A stretch of 64,000 nucleotides of DNA from Salibaculum halophilum (GCF_002094885.1 NZ_MSIT01000003.1:216634-280633); one strand, 5' to 3'. Positions 25,100 through 33,678 are shown, counted from the stretch's first letter. A program made the numbers and translations. Notes: a model not told the origin generated them from the letters alone.

Positions 25100-27171
25100 C
25101 CGGACAGATCCTCCTTGACCCGCTGATCCCGCTGCCGCTGATCTACGCGCTGGCGGCGCTGGCCGCCCTGGGCCTGGGGCTGGCCGTCTGGCGGCGGCTG
25201 GCGGGCTGGGCGCTGCGGGCTCTGGCCGCGCTGGTCCTGCTGGCCGCCATCGCCAACCCGTCGCTGCAGACCGAGGACCGCGCGGCGCTGTCGGATATCG
25301 TCATCGCCGTGGTCGATCGCTCGGCCAGCCAGCGCATTTCGGACCGTCCCGCGCAGACACAGGCGGCACTGGACAACCTGCGCGCCGAGGTCGCCGACCG
25401 CGCCAATACCGAACTGCGCGTGGTCGAACTGGGCGACGGCGAGGGGGACCGCGGCACGCAACTGATGACCGCCCTGTCCGAGGCGCTGTCCGAGGAGCCG
25501 CGCGGCCGCGTCGCCGGCATGGTGCTGATCACAGATGGCCGCGCCCACGACATGGCCAGCGCCCCGCTTGACCTGCCCGCCCCGCTGCATGCCCTGCTGA
25601 CCGGGCAAGAGGATGACTGGGATCGCCGCCTCGTGGTCAAGAACGCGCCCAGCTTCGCCATCCTGGGCGAGTCCGTCACCCTGACGCTGCGGATCGAGGA
25701 TCAGGGCGCGGCCCCCGAGGCCGGGCAGGTCGACCTGACCATCGCCGTGGACGGCGGCGAGCCGATGGAGTTCGAGGTGCCCGTCAACGAGGATATCGAA
25801 CTGCCCGTGGATATCCCGCATGGCGGCATGAACGTGCTGCAATTCGCCACCCCCGAGGCCGAGGGCGAGTTGACCGACCGCAACAATGCCTCGGTCGTGC
25901 AGATCAACGGCGTGCGCGACCGGCTCAGCGTGCTGCTGGTCTCGGGCGAGCCGCATGCCGGCGAACGCACCTGGCGCAACCTGCTCAAGTCCGATTCGGC
26001 GGTGGACCTGGTGCATTTCACGATCCTCAGGCCGCCGAACAAGCAGGACGGCGTGCCGGTCAACGAGTTGTCGCTCATCGCCTTTCCGACGCGCGAGCTG
26101 TTTCTGGAAAAGATCGACGATTTCGACCTCATCATTTTCGACCGCTACCAGCGGCGCGGTATCCTGCCCTCGGTCTACCTCGACAACGTGTCCAACTTCG
26201 TGCGCGAGGGCGGCGCGGTGCTGATCGCCGCCGGGCCGGACTATGCCAGCGCCGATTCGCTCTACCGCTCGCCCCTCGGCGCGGTGTTGCCGGGCGCGCC
26301 GACGGCCGGGGTCTACGAACAGGGCTTCCGCCCCACACTGACCGAGCTGGGCAAACGCCACCCGGTGACCGAGGGCCTGACCGATTTCGCCCCGGCCCCC
26401 GAGACCGAGGACGGCACCCCCGGCTGGGGCCGCTGGTTCCGCCACATCGAGGTCACGCCGACGCCTGGCGCCACCACGGTGATGAACGGCGTGGACGACC
26501 AGCCCTTGCTGATGCTGGAACGGGTCGACGAGGGGCGCGTGGCGCTCATGGCGTCGGACCATGCCTGGCTGTGGAACCGCGGCTTCGAGGGGGGCGGGCC
26601 GCAGCTGGAACTGCTGCGCCGGCTGGCCCACTGGATGATGAAGGAACCCGAGCTGGAGGAAGAGGCGCTCTGGGCCGAGCCGACCGGGCAGACCATGCGG
26701 ATCATCCGCCGAACCCTCGGCGAAGAGGTGGGCGATGTGGCCATTACCCACCCCGACGGAACGGAAACCGTCGTGGAACTCGACAAGGTCAGCCCCGGCC
26801 GGTTCGAAACCCTCTGGGAGGCGCCCGAGATCGGGCTTTACCGCCTCACAGACGGCGAGGAGGAGGCCGTGATCGCCCTCGGCCCCGCCGCACCGCGCGA
26901 GTTCGAGGAAACGATCGCCAGCGCCGAGGTCCTCGCCCCGGCCATCGACACCGTGAACGGCGGGACGCCCCGCATTTCCAATGGCCTGCCGGACCTGCGC
27001 GACGTGCGAGAGGGCCGTCCCGCCGCGGGCAATGGCTGGATCGGGATCACCCCGCGCGACGCCTACCGGACGGCCGATATCACCGTCGCGCCGGTGCTGC
27101 CGGCCTGGGCTTTCCTGCTGCTTGCCGCGGCCTTGATCATCGGGGCCTGGCTGCGCGAGGGGCGCCGCTAA
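25096..27171 (+). CDS. vWA / glutamine-amidotransferase-like membrane protein
   Basis: A 691-residue protein with two N-terminal helices (about 10-52), a vWA-like region with an intact metal motif 'VDRSASQ' (D74-x-S76-x-S78), Ig-like blocks, then a class-I amidotransferase-like fold (about 270-460: 'VLLVSGEPHAGE', 'GGAVLIAAGPDYA', 'HPVTEGLTDF') and a C-terminal helix near 665-685. No catalytic Cys-His-Glu triad is evident in that fold. It ends the MoxR cluster and is the only member with a full MIDAS, so it may be the metal-dependent adhesion partner. Confidence 0.8.
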   Translation: MTGQILLDPLIPLPLIYALAALAALGLGLAVWRRLAGWALRALAALVLLAAIANPSLQTEDRAALSDIVIAVVDRSASQRISDRPAQTQAALDNLRAEVADRANTELRVVELGDGEGDRGTQLMTALSEALSEEPRGRVAGMVLITDGRAHDMASAPLDLPAPLHALLTGQEDDWDRRLVVKNAPSFAILGESVTLTLRIEDQGAAPEAGQVDLTIAVDGGEPMEFEVPVNEDIELPVDIPHGGMNVLQFATPEAEGELTDRNNASVVQINGVRDRLSVLLVSGEPHAGERTWRNLLKSDSAVDLVHFTILRPPNKQDGVPVNELSLIAFPTRELFLEKIDDFDLIIFDRYQRRGILPSVYLDNVSNFVREGGAVLIAAGPDYASADSLYRSPLGAVLPGAPTAGVYEQGFRPTLTELGKRHPVTEGLTDFAPAPETEDGTPGWGRWFRHIEVTPTPGATTVMNGVDDQPLLMLERVDEGRVALMASDHAWLWNRGFEGGGPQLELLRRLAHWMMKEPELEEEALWAEPTGQTMRIIRRTLGEEVGDVAITHPDGTETVVELDKVSPGRFETLWEAPEIGLYRLTDGEEEAVIALGPAAPREFEETIASAEVLAPAIDTVNGGTPRISNGLPDLRDVREGRPAAGNGWIGITPRDAYRTADITVAPVLPAWAFLLLAAALIIGAWLREGRR

Positions 27172-27199
27172 GCGAACGAATTTCTGGAAATTCGTTCGC
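27172..27199. repeat. Perfect 13-bp palindrome at a convergent junction
   Basis: GCGAACGAATTTC-TG-GAAATTCGTTCGC, a perfect 13-bp stem with a 2-nt loop, starts right after the stop of the vWA gene and ends 4 nt before the stop of the next minus-strand gene. It could end transcription in both directions, though it has no T-run. See also 15052-15073. Confidence 0.6.
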
Positions 27200-27203
27200 C
27201 CGC

Positions 27204-27551
27204 TCAGGGAAGACCGAGCGCGACCCGATCGGCGTTCCAGCCATCGACGGAGCACTTGGCGCGGATATACACGGTTTCGATGCCCTCCGGGATATCGACC
27301 CCTGACAGGGACCGGGTGAAGGGCTGTTCGGTCACATGCGGATGCGCAAGACCCCGCGTGCCCAGCACCGTGCCCTCCGCGGTCTCGATCCGCCATCCAT
27401 CGGCGTAGTGATCCCAGCCGATGTCGGGGTGCGAGAGGGTGACACGGAAGGTCCATCCGCTGCCCGCGGCCCGCGCCTCGGCATCGGTGATCGCGGGGGG
27501 ATCGGCAAGGGCCGGACCGGCAAGGCAGAGAAACGGCAAAAGGTAACGCAT
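27204..27551 (-). CDS. Hypothetical secreted protein
   Basis: A 115-residue protein with a signal peptide (MRYLLPFLCLAGPALA, cleavage near residue 16) and a small beta-rich domain ('WTFRVTLSHPDIGWDHYADGW', 'GLAHPHVTEQPF', 'VYIRAKCSVDGW'). Conserved Trp, His and Asp residues suggest a periplasmic binding or stability role, but I know no function. It converges on the MoxR cluster across a palindrome. Confidence 0.7.
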   Translation of the reverse strand: MRYLLPFLCLAGPALADPPAITDAEARAAGSGWTFRVTLSHPDIGWDHYADGWRIETAEGTVLGTRGLAHPHVTEQPFTRSLSGVDIPEGIETVYIRAKCSVDGWNADRVALGLP

Positions 27552-27605
27552 GGTCTACGCATAACAGCTTGCCGCCTCCTGCGCTGTCACATCCACGAGA
27601 GGCTG

Positions 27606-28016
27606 TCAGAACGGCTTGAAGACGACGAGGTAGAGCACCACCAGCGTGCCCAGCACGCTGACCTCGTTGAAGACGCGCAGGTAGAAATCGCTTTCCTCGA
27701 ACCGGCCCTGTTTTGCCCGCGCCACCAGCCGCCCGGTCCAGCCGTAGTGCAGCGCCAGCAGCGCGACCAGCGCCAGCTTGGCCCAGACCCAGCCCTGCCA
27801 GTTCCAGTAGAAGGCGAGGATCAAGCCGGTGATCACCGCCAGAACGCCCAGGCCCAGCGAAAAGCGATAGACCCGGAAGGTCAGGTCGCCCGCCGGCCCG
27901 AACGCGCCGGTCGCCGTATGTTCGCGCTTCCAGTAGATCAGCCCGCGCGGGGCCACGAAAATGCCCGCCATCCAGCCCATGACGCTCAGCAAGTGTACGA
28001 CCTTGATCCAGTCCAT
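27606..28016 (-). CDS. HemJ/CopD-like four-helix membrane protein
   Basis: A 136-residue inner-membrane protein of four helices. The first helix 'IKVVHLLSVMGWMAGIFVAPRGLIYW' region resembles the HemJ (UPF0093) opening, with His8 and the Pro-Arg of the helix end; a later 'WAKLALVALLALHYGW' keeps the Lys and His of that family. HemJ oxidises protoporphyrinogen; CopD-type relatives handle copper. This copy could be a paralogue with a different job. The start at 28016 gives the family N-terminus. It diverges from glcD, sharing its 110-nt regulatory region. Confidence 0.7.
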   Translation of the reverse strand: MDWIKVVHLLSVMGWMAGIFVAPRGLIYWKREHTATGAFGPAGDLTFRVYRFSLGLGVLAVITGLILAFYWNWQGWVWAKLALVALLALHYGWTGRLVARAKQGRFEESDFYLRVFNEVSVLGTLVVLYLVVFKPF

Positions 28017-28085
28017 GCGCCCTAGATGCCGTCGCGCGGCGGCGCCTGCAAGCCAAAGCCGGCTAGGCTTGTGGCGAATCCGTTT

Positions 28086-28106
28086 TTGGTATAGAAAACT
28101 TACCAA
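28086..28106. promoter_or_regulatory. Operator candidate before glcD (GGT-N11-ACC)
   Basis: TTGGT-N11-ACCAA, 21 bp with 6-bp perfect arms (TTGGTA/TACCAA), lies 21 nt before the glcD start. The same half-sites and spacing occur before the FadR-type regulator gene at 45686-45706. A repressor there would block glcD transcription or its leader. Confidence 0.55.
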
Positions 28107-28126
28107 TCCATTGGAGGAGTGAGATC

Positions 28127-29560
28127 ATGGAAATGCCAGACCCCGATGCGGCGATCCTGTCGCGCAAGGCCAATGTCGTCGACCGGCTGCAGGCGGTGCT
28201 GCCCAAGGGGTCCGTGATCCACGAGACGACCGAGTTGCGCGCCTACGAATGCGACGCGCTGACGGCCTATACCTGTCCGCCGCTTTGCGCCGTGCTGCCC
28301 GGCAGCACCGAGGAGGTCGCGGCTGTGCTCTCGATCTGCCACGAAGAGGGCGTGCCGGTCGTGCCGCGCGGGGCGGGAACCTCGCTCGCCGGGGGGGCGC
28401 TGGCCACCGCCGATGCGGTAATGCTGGGCACCGCGCGGCTGAACGCGGTGCTGGAGACCAGCTTTGATGACCGCTACATCCGTGTTCAGGCGGGCCGCAC
28501 GAACCTTTCGGTCACCGGCGCGGTCGAGGACGAGGGGTTCTTCTATGCCCCGGACCCCTCCAGCCAGCTGGCCTGCGCCATCGCGGGCAACATCGCCATG
28601 AATTCGGGCGGGGCGCATTGCCTGAAATACGGGGTGACGACGAACAACCTTCTGGGGGTCAAGATGGTGCTGATGGACGGCACCGTGACCGAGATAGGTG
28701 GCGCACATCTGGACGCGGGCAGCTATGACCTGCTGGGCCTGATCTGCGGGTCCGAGGGCCAGCTCGGTGTGGTGACCGAGGCAACGCTGCGTATCCTGCA
28801 CAAACCCGAGGGCGCGCGCCCGGTCCTGATGGGCTATGACAGTTCGGAAGTGGCCGGACAGGTGGTCACCGAGATCATCAAGGCCGGGGTCCTTCCTGTC
28901 GCGATCGAGTTCATGGACCGCCCCTGCATCGAGGCCTGCGAGGCCTTCGCCAAGGCCGGCTACCCGATGTGCGAGGCGCTGCTGATCGTCGAGGTCGAAG
29001 GCTCGGACGCCGAGATCGACGCGCAACTGGGCCGCATCACCGAGATCGCCGCACGGCACGAGCCCGTAGAGCTGCGCGAGGCCCGCGATGCCGACGAGGC
29101 CGGGCGCATCTGGCTGGGGCGCAAGTCCGCCTTCGGCGCCATGGGGCAGATCAACGATTACATGTGCCTTGATGGCACGATCCCGGTCAGCGAACTTCCC
29201 CACGTGCTGCGCCGGATCGGCGAACTGGCGCAGGACTACGGGCTGGCCGTGGCCAATGTCTTTCACGCCGGCGACGGCAACATGCACCCTCTGATCCTCT
29301 ACAATGCCAATACCCCCGGCGAGCAGGAAAAATGCGAGGCGCTGGGCGCCGATATCCTGCGGCTCTGCGTCGAGGTGGGCGGCTGCCTGACCGGGGAACA
29401 CGGCGTGGGCATCGAGAAACGCGACCTGATGCTGGTGCAATACGACGCGCCGGACCTGGAGGCGCAGATGGCCGTCAAGGATGTCTTCGATCCCGCCTGG
29501 CTGCTCAACGCGGCCAAGGTCTTTCCGCTCTCCGTCTCCGCATCGCGGCGCGCGGCGTGA
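28127..29560 (+). CDS. glcD: Glycolate oxidase FAD-binding subunit GlcD
   Basis: The 477-residue flavoprotein oxidises glycolate (or D-lactate) to glyoxylate, passing electrons on through GlcE and GlcF to the quinone pool. The FAD-binding PCMH domain spans about 45-225 ('VVPRGAGTSLAGGAL', 'PDPSSQLACAIAGNIAMNSGG'), followed by the C-terminal oxidase domain with 'NVFHAGDGNMHPLILY' and 'CLTGEHGVGIEKRDLM'. Start context: GGAGGAGTGAG upstream of ATG 28127. First gene of the glcDEF operon. Confidence 0.93.
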   Translation: MEMPDPDAAILSRKANVVDRLQAVLPKGSVIHETTELRAYECDALTAYTCPPLCAVLPGSTEEVAAVLSICHEEGVPVVPRGAGTSLAGGALATADAVMLGTARLNAVLETSFDDRYIRVQAGRTNLSVTGAVEDEGFFYAPDPSSQLACAIAGNIAMNSGGAHCLKYGVTTNNLLGVKMVLMDGTVTEIGGAHLDAGSYDLLGLICGSEGQLGVVTEATLRILHKPEGARPVLMGYDSSEVAGQVVTEIIKAGVLPVAIEFMDRPCIEACEAFAKAGYPMCEALLIVEVEGSDAEIDAQLGRITEIAARHEPVELREARDADEAGRIWLGRKSAFGAMGQINDYMCLDGTIPVSELPHVLRRIGELAQDYGLAVANVFHAGDGNMHPLILYNANTPGEQEKCEALGADILRLCVEVGGCLTGEHGVGIEKRDLMLVQYDAPDLEAQMAVKDVFDPAWLLNAAKVFPLSVSASRRAA

Positions 29561-29587
29561 CACCATCGAACCCCGGGGGCGCTGCCC

Positions 29588-29628
29588 GTCGTCATTGTCT
29601 CTCGGATCCATGGCGCGACAATGACGAC
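29588..29628. other. Stem-loop between glcD and glcE
   Basis: GTCGTCATTGTC (29588-29599) and GACAATGACGAC (29617-29628) are exact complements around a 17-nt loop. It is followed by CCCCAAAAAAA, not a T-run, so it is no terminator for the operon. It may be a processing or stabilising structure, or a protein-binding palindrome. Confidence 0.5.
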
Positions 29629-29660
29629 CCCAAAAAAATTTCGAGCCAGAAGATGCCAGC

Positions 29661-30776
29661 ATGACACCGACAACCGAGGCCGACCTCGCCGAGATCATCG
29701 GCCATGCCAGCGGGCCGCTGCGGATCGCGGGCGGCGGCACGCGCAGTTGCGGCACCCCCGCGCCCGCGGAGCTTTTAAGCACCAGCGGGTTGCGCGGGAT
29801 CACCCTGCACGAACCGGGCGCGCTGACGCTGGTCGCCAGGGCCGGCACGCCGGTGTCCGAGGTGCGCGCGGCCCTGCGCGCCGAGAACCAGCGCCTTGCC
29901 TTCGAGCCGATGGACCACCGCGCCCTGCTGGGCACGACCGGGGAACCCACCATCGGCGGCGTGGTCGCGGGCAATGTCAGCGGCCCGCGCCGGATCGCCG
30001 TGGGCGCAGCGCGCGATTTCATGCTGGGCGTGCGCGTCGTGGACGGCGCGGGGCGTATCCTCAAGAACGGCGGGCGGGTGATGAAGAACGTCACCGGCTA
30101 CGACCTGGTGCGCCTGATGACCGGCAGCCACGGCACGCTGGGCGTGCTCTCCGAAGTCTCGCTCAAGGTGTTGCCGGACGTGGAGTCGGCGGCGACGCTG
30201 ACGCTGTCGGGGCTGTCGGACGCCCAAGCCGTCGAGGCGCTGTCCGCCGCGCTCGGCTCGCCCTTCGAGGTGACCGGCGCCGCCCATGACCCCGAGGCGG
30301 GCAAGACCTGCCTGCGCATCGAGGGCTTTGCCGACTCGGTGACCTACCGCGCCGGGCGCCTGCAGGAACGGCTCGCCCCCTTCGGCCCGGTCGAGGTGCA
30401 CGCGGGCAAGGACGCGACCGCCGCGACCTGGGCCGCGATCCGCGACGTCACCGATTTTGCCGATCGGGCGGGCGATGTCTGGCGGCTGTCGGTCAGACCC
30501 TCGGACGCGCCCGCGCTGGTGGCGCGGTCCGGCGCGGAGACCGTGCGCTACGACTGGGGCGGCGGGCTGGTCTGGCTGCTGATGCCCGAGGGCACGGACC
30601 TGCGCGCCAACCTCGGCCCATTCCAGGGCCACGCCACGCTGATCCGGGCGGGCGAGGCCACGCGCCGCGCCCTGCCCGTCTTTCAACCGGAAAACCCCGT
30701 GCTTGCCCGGCTGTCGGCCGGGTTGCGGTCGAAATTCGACCCGCGCGGCATTCTCAACCCGGGGGTCATGGCCTGA
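29661..30776 (+). CDS. glcE: Glycolate oxidase subunit GlcE
   Basis: A 371-residue FAD-binding-4 protein, the second flavin subunit of glycolate oxidase. The PCMH half is visible in 'LRIAGGGTRSCG', 'TTGEPTIGGVVAGNVSGPRR' and 'NGGRVMKNVTGYDLVRLMTG', where the last block is characteristic of GlcE. The C-terminal half is short, as expected. It is 100 nt from glcD and its stop overlaps the glcF start (TGATG). Confidence 0.92.
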   Translation: MTPTTEADLAEIIGHASGPLRIAGGGTRSCGTPAPAELLSTSGLRGITLHEPGALTLVARAGTPVSEVRAALRAENQRLAFEPMDHRALLGTTGEPTIGGVVAGNVSGPRRIAVGAARDFMLGVRVVDGAGRILKNGGRVMKNVTGYDLVRLMTGSHGTLGVLSEVSLKVLPDVESAATLTLSGLSDAQAVEALSAALGSPFEVTGAAHDPEAGKTCLRIEGFADSVTYRAGRLQERLAPFGPVEVHAGKDATAATWAAIRDVTDFADRAGDVWRLSVRPSDAPALVARSGAETVRYDWGGGLVWLLMPEGTDLRANLGPFQGHATLIRAGEATRRALPVFQPENPVLARLSAGLRSKFDPRGILNPGVMA

Positions 30777-32089
30777 TGCAGACGCATTTCACCGCCGAAC
30801 AATTGCAGGACCCCGGCACCGCGCGGGCCAACGAGATCCTGCGCGCCTGCGTGCACTGCGGGTTCTGCACCGCCACCTGCCCGACCTACCAGGTGTTGGG
30901 CGACGAGCTCGACAGCCCGCGCGGCCGCATCTACCTGATGAAGGACATGCTGGAAAACGAGCGGGTGCCCGACGACAAGACCGTCACCCATATCGATCGC
31001 TGCCTGTCCTGCCTCGCCTGCATGACGACCTGCCCCTCGGGCGTGCATTACATGCACCTGGTCGATCACGCGCGCGAGTACATCCAGGCGCATTACAAAC
31101 GGCCCTGGCATGACCGCGCCCTGCGCTGGGTGCTGTCGAAGATCCTGCCCTATCCCGGCCGCTTCCGGCTGGCCCTGCTGGGCGCCAAGATCGGGCGGCC
31201 CTTCGCGCCCCTCGTGCCCGATGCGCGCCTGCGCGCCATGCTGGAGATGGCGCCGAAGCGCATCCCGCCGGTCAGCCGCAACGACGACCCGCAGAGCTTC
31301 GCGCCGCAAGCGCCGCGCCGCAAGCGCGTCGCGCTGATGACCGGCTGCGCCCAGCGGGCGCTGAACACCGATATCAACGATGCCACCATCCGCCTGCTGA
31401 CCCGACTGGGCTGCGAGGTGGTTGTGGCCGAGGGCGCAGGCTGTTGCGGGGCGCTGACCCATCACATGGGCAAGACCGACGAGAGCCACGCGACGGCGGC
31501 CAAGAACATCCGCGCCTGGGCGGCCGAGATGGACGGCGACGGCCTCGACGCCGTGGTCATCAACACCAGCGGCTGCGGCACGACCGTCAAGGACTACGGC
31601 CACATGTTCCGGGGCGGCCCGCTGGCCGAGGATGCCGCGCGGGTCAGCGCCATCGCCAAGGACGTCAGCGAGGTCCTGACCGAGCTCGACCTGCCCGAAG
31701 GCGCGGCCAGCGACCTGACGGTCGCCTACCACGCCGCCTGTTCGCTGCAGCATGGCCAGCAGATCAAGACCCACCCCAAGGACCTGCTGAAACGCGCCGG
31801 CTTCGCGATTGCCGAACCGGCCGACGCGCATCTGTGCTGCGGCAGCGCGGGCACCTACAACCTGATGCAGCCGACGATTTCCAAGCAGCTCAAGGATCGC
31901 AAGGTGCAAACGCTCGAGGCTGTGCGGCCCGACGTGATCGCCGCCGGCAACATCGGCTGCATGATGCAGATCGGCGGTGGCACGGATGTGCCGGTGGTCC
32001 ACACGGTGGAACTGCTCGACTGGGCCACCGGCGGGCCGCCGCCCCCGGCGATGCGGGCCGACCGGCCGGGTGTGCCGATGCTGAGCTAG
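30776..32089 (+). CDS. glcF: Glycolate oxidase iron-sulfur subunit GlcF
   Basis: The 437-residue electron-transfer subunit. Two ferredoxin-type cluster motifs are present near the N-terminus: 'CVHCGFCTATCP' and 'CLSCLACMTTCP', each CxxCxxCxxxCP. The C-terminal half has two CCG domains ('GAGCCGALTHH' and 'HLCCGSAGTYN') that bind further cofactor and dock heterodisulfide-reductase-like partners. Completes the glcDEF operon. Confidence 0.94.
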   Translation: MQTHFTAEQLQDPGTARANEILRACVHCGFCTATCPTYQVLGDELDSPRGRIYLMKDMLENERVPDDKTVTHIDRCLSCLACMTTCPSGVHYMHLVDHAREYIQAHYKRPWHDRALRWVLSKILPYPGRFRLALLGAKIGRPFAPLVPDARLRAMLEMAPKRIPPVSRNDDPQSFAPQAPRRKRVALMTGCAQRALNTDINDATIRLLTRLGCEVVVAEGAGCCGALTHHMGKTDESHATAAKNIRAWAAEMDGDGLDAVVINTSGCGTTVKDYGHMFRGGPLAEDAARVSAIAKDVSEVLTELDLPEGAASDLTVAYHAACSLQHGQQIKTHPKDLLKRAGFAIAEPADAHLCCGSAGTYNLMQPTISKQLKDRKVQTLEAVRPDVIAAGNIGCMMQIGGGTDVPVVHTVELLDWATGGPPPPAMRADRPGVPMLS

Positions 32090-32135
32090 CGCCTTATTCT
32101 TGCCCCATGTCGGCGATAGGCGCATGGGTGTGACG

Positions 32136-32978
32136 ATGACAGGCCCCCTCGCGATGCACCGCCCCCTGATTGCCCTTCTGTTGACGCTGCTTGCGGCGCT
32201 GGCCCTGCCCGGCGCGGGACAAGCGCAGGACAGCGCCCTGCGTCCGCTTCTGGATGGCAACGCGGCCCGCGGCTGGGAGGCGGTGGGCCGGATCGACGTG
32301 GCCGGCGGCGGGTTCTGCACCGGCACGCTGATCGCGCCCGACCGGGTTCTGACGGCCGCGCATTGCCTGTTCGACCGCGAAACCGGCCGCCGGCTGGACA
32401 CCGCCGACCTCGAATTTCGCGCCGGCCTGCGCGGCGGCCGGGCCGAGGCCAGCCGCGGACTGCGGCGGGCGGTCATCCATCCCGACTACGTCTTCACGCG
32501 CGCGCCCTCCGCCGGCGAGGTGACCAAGGACCTTGCCCTGCTGGAACTGGATCAGCCAATCCGCAACACTCGCATCCATCCCTTTCGCGTGTCCAGACAG
32601 GTCGGGCGGGGCACCGAGGTCGGGGTCGTCTCCTACGCCAAGGGGCGGGCCGGGCATCCCTCGCTGCAGGAAATCTGCAACGTGCTGGGCACGGCCGGCC
32701 CGGCCCTGGTCATGGACTGCGCGGTGGACTTCGGCGCCTCGGGATCGCCCATCTTCCGCGACGAGGCCGGGGCGATGCGCCTGGTCTCGGTCGTGTCATC
32801 CATGGCCGAACTCAACGGCCGGCGCGTTGCCCTCGGGATGGACCTCGCCCGGCCGCTCGCGACCCTGCGCGCGGCGCTGGAGACGGACACCGAAGTCTTC
32901 GATACCGTTCCCGGCCGGGCCCGGGTGCTGGCCCCCGGCGAACGATCCGAGACAGGGGCGCGTTTCGTGCGGCCCTGA
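32136..32978 (+). CDS. Secreted trypsin-like serine protease
   Basis: A roughly 280-residue precursor with a signal peptide ('MHRPLIALLLTLLAALALPG', cleaved near 'GQAQD') and a chymotrypsin fold. The triad is visible: His in 'LTAAHCLFD', Asp in 'VTKDLALLELD' and Ser in 'DFGASGSPIF'. There is no PDZ domain, unlike DegP. The start could be ATG 32124, 32136 or 32154; 32136 is a compromise, and all give a plausible signal peptide. It follows glcF by about 45 nt but has no functional link to it. Confidence 0.83.
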   Translation: MTGPLAMHRPLIALLLTLLAALALPGAGQAQDSALRPLLDGNAARGWEAVGRIDVAGGGFCTGTLIAPDRVLTAAHCLFDRETGRRLDTADLEFRAGLRGGRAEASRGLRRAVIHPDYVFTRAPSAGEVTKDLALLELDQPIRNTRIHPFRVSRQVGRGTEVGVVSYAKGRAGHPSLQEICNVLGTAGPALVMDCAVDFGASGSPIFRDEAGAMRLVSVVSSMAELNGRRVALGMDLARPLATLRAALETDTEVFDTVPGRARVLAPGERSETGARFVRP

Positions 32979-32982
32979 GGGT

Positions 32983-33012
32983 CTTGAAACCCGCCACCGA
33001 CCTTCCCAAATC
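32983..33012 (+). promoter_or_regulatory. Heat-shock (sigma-32-type) promoter candidate for hsp20
   Basis: CTTGAAA at 32983-32989 and CCCAAATC at 33005-33012, separated by 15 nt, resemble the RpoH promoter elements (CTTGAAA and CCCCATNT). They stand about 95 nt before the small heat-shock protein start. Inferred from spacing and the gene it serves. Confidence 0.5.
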
Positions 33013-33015
33013 TTT

Positions 33016-33046
33016 TGTGCGAGGCGCCGGTTTAGGGTCTCGCACA
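33016..33046 (+). other. Hairpin in the hsp20 5' leader
   Basis: TGTGCGAG (33016-33023) pairs exactly with CTCGCACA (33039-33046). A second stem TCCCG-GAT-CGGGA follows nearby. Together they make a structured leader that could act as a temperature sensor, although no clear pairing with the AAAGGAGG ribosome site is visible. Confidence 0.4.
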
Positions 33047-33105
33047 CCCGCCTGTCCCGGATCGGGAAGGCATGACCCATAGGTATCGCTCAAAGGAGGA
33101 TGACC

Positions 33106-33591
33106 ATGAGACACTTCGATCTTGCACCGCTTTACCGTGCGACCGTCGGCTTCGACCAAATCGCCGACATGATGGATCGGGTTCTGGACAATGATCCCAG
33201 CACCCAGACCTATCCGCCCTACAACATCGAGAAGACGGACGATGACGCCTGGCGCATTTCCGTCGCCGTTGCGGGCTTTTCGGAAAGCGACCTGACAGTC
33301 GAGGTACGTGAAAACGCCCTGCTGATCACCGGCCGCAAGGCCGAGGAGGCGGACAGCGAAAACGATCAGGGGCGGACGTTCCTGCATCGCGGTATCGCGA
33401 CGCGCGCCTTCGAGCGGCGCTTCACCTTGGCGGATCACGTCCGTGTCGAGGGGGCGACGCACGAGAACGGCATGCTGCATGTCGACCTTGTGCGCGAGGT
33501 GCCCGAGGCGCTCAAGCCACGCCGGATCGAGATCGCCAAGGCCGACGCACCGAAGAACGCCGGCGTGCTGGAGGCCGACAAGGTCAACTGA
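33106..33591 (+). CDS. Hsp20 family small heat-shock protein
   Basis: A 161-residue alpha-crystallin chaperone that holds unfolding proteins under heat stress. The crystallin domain covers about 45-130 ('NIEKTDDDAWRISVAVAGF', 'VEVRENALLITGRK', 'GIATRAFERRFTLADHV'); the C-terminal tail lacks the usual I-x-I at the very end but has 'KPRRIEI'. Length and 'FDLAPLYRATVGFDQ' opening fit the IbpA-like class of alphaproteobacteria. ATG 33106 was chosen over 33100 because AAAGGAGG is 6 nt before it. Confidence 0.9.
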   Translation: MRHFDLAPLYRATVGFDQIADMMDRVLDNDPSTQTYPPYNIEKTDDDAWRISVAVAGFSESDLTVEVRENALLITGRKAEEADSENDQGRTFLHRGIATRAFERRFTLADHVRVEGATHENGMLHVDLVREVPEALKPRRIEIAKADAPKNAGVLEADKVN

Positions 33592-33678
33592 TCCGGCGAC
33601 ATCAGCAGTGGCGCGGGCCTGAGCGGCCCGCACCCACGGGCCGGGGTGCTGCCTCGGCCCTTCTTGCTTCATGACGTT

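Noticed and set aside
25045..28056. Open frame of about 1000 codons on the minus strand across the vWA gene
   Set aside because: It is the antisense shadow of the real plus-strand gene in GC-rich DNA, with low-complexity composition (Arg, Gly, Gln rich) and no family signature. Similar long antisense frames occur opposite most genes here.
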